Assembly: GCA_039000515.1 (NCBI GenBank)
Contig: JBCFYV010000100.1
Coordinates: forward strand, 35,303,524-35,367,523
Reading direction: 5' to 3'
DNA: 64,000 nucleotides
Source: Timema cristinae
Lineage: Eukaryota; Arthropoda; Insecta; Phasmatodea; Timematidae
Shown: positions 63,895 to 64,000 of the stretch, piece by piece
How positions within the stretch are numbered: position 1 is the first letter of the stretch
Layout of the letters: each line of letters starts with the position of its first letter
Program-made: the position numbers and the translations under genes
Notes under the pieces: generated by a model
Seen by the model: the letters and a program-made list of their open reading frames with translations, nothing else
The model's database searches: none
What the model was told of the DNA's origin: nothing

Positions 63895-64000
63895 TTTTCA
63901 CCTTAGATATACGTATTTTAAACATTTGTACTAGTTTGTCGGTAAACAATTTGCAAACTCTTGATATTCACACTTTAATTATAAAATAATAATTGTTGGG
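63895..64000. other. AT-rich window edge
   Basis: Nothing supported. Confidence 0.4.

Overview
This window looks like gene-poor, AT-rich nuclear DNA from an animal, most likely an arthropod. It is almost certainly intronic or intergenic. There are no long open reading frames, operons, rRNA genes or bacterial-style signals. The eukaryotic assignment rests on dozens of tRNA-derived SINEs, a decayed non-LTR retrotransposon, hAT-like and Tc1/mariner-like non-autonomous DNA transposons, foldback repeats, minisatellites, and consensus splice sites. The arthropod assignment is an inference. It rests on the style of the reverse transcriptase (peptide LYGCETWSLTL) and one short TTAGG-like patch.

Coding content: only two short stretches look like real exons, both on the + strand. 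A cysteine-rich, acidic candidate first exon lies at 16802-16901 and ends at a GT donor. A 57-nt exon lies at 54605-54661, with a strong polypyrimidine/AG acceptor and a GTAAGC donor. Their phases match. They may therefore belong to one gene whose intron of about 37.7 kb makes up most of the window. I do not recognise the protein. CpG-rich islets at about 5225-5640 and 29095-29300 are the best promoter or 5'UTR candidates.

SINE types used below. A1, A2 and A3 have three different tRNA-like heads but share one 3' tail (tail A: ATAACCCGAACGGGTAG, then TAAGACGCGGTGCTAATAA, then ATT-type repeats). B1 and B2 have two further heads and share a different tail (tail B, containing GGTTCAGAAAGTGCACGTTA). 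C has another head and ends in (ATC)n. Many copies have clear target-site duplications (TSDs) of 7-13 bp.

Layout. 0-5 kb: a hammerhead-like repeat, a 46-bp minisatellite attached to a minus-strand LINE end, and SINEs. 5-9 kb: CpG islet, SINEs, a foldback element split by a SINE. 9-13 kb: a B1 SINE with amplified body and two more minisatellites. 13-20 kb: AT-rich DNA, candidate exon 1, hAT-like fragments, and a LINE end carrying the same 46-bp minisatellite. 20-27 kb: mostly unique DNA, paired SINEs, then a 76-bp minisatellite invaded by a young MITE. 27-36 kb: a long-period repeat, SINEs and an hAT-like element rich in TATCGATA. 36-49 kb: SINEs, a hammerhead-like relative, AT/GT palindromes, a 196-bp tandem duplication and a foldback element. 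49-64 kb: SINEs, further foldbacks, candidate exon 2 and more hAT-like ends.
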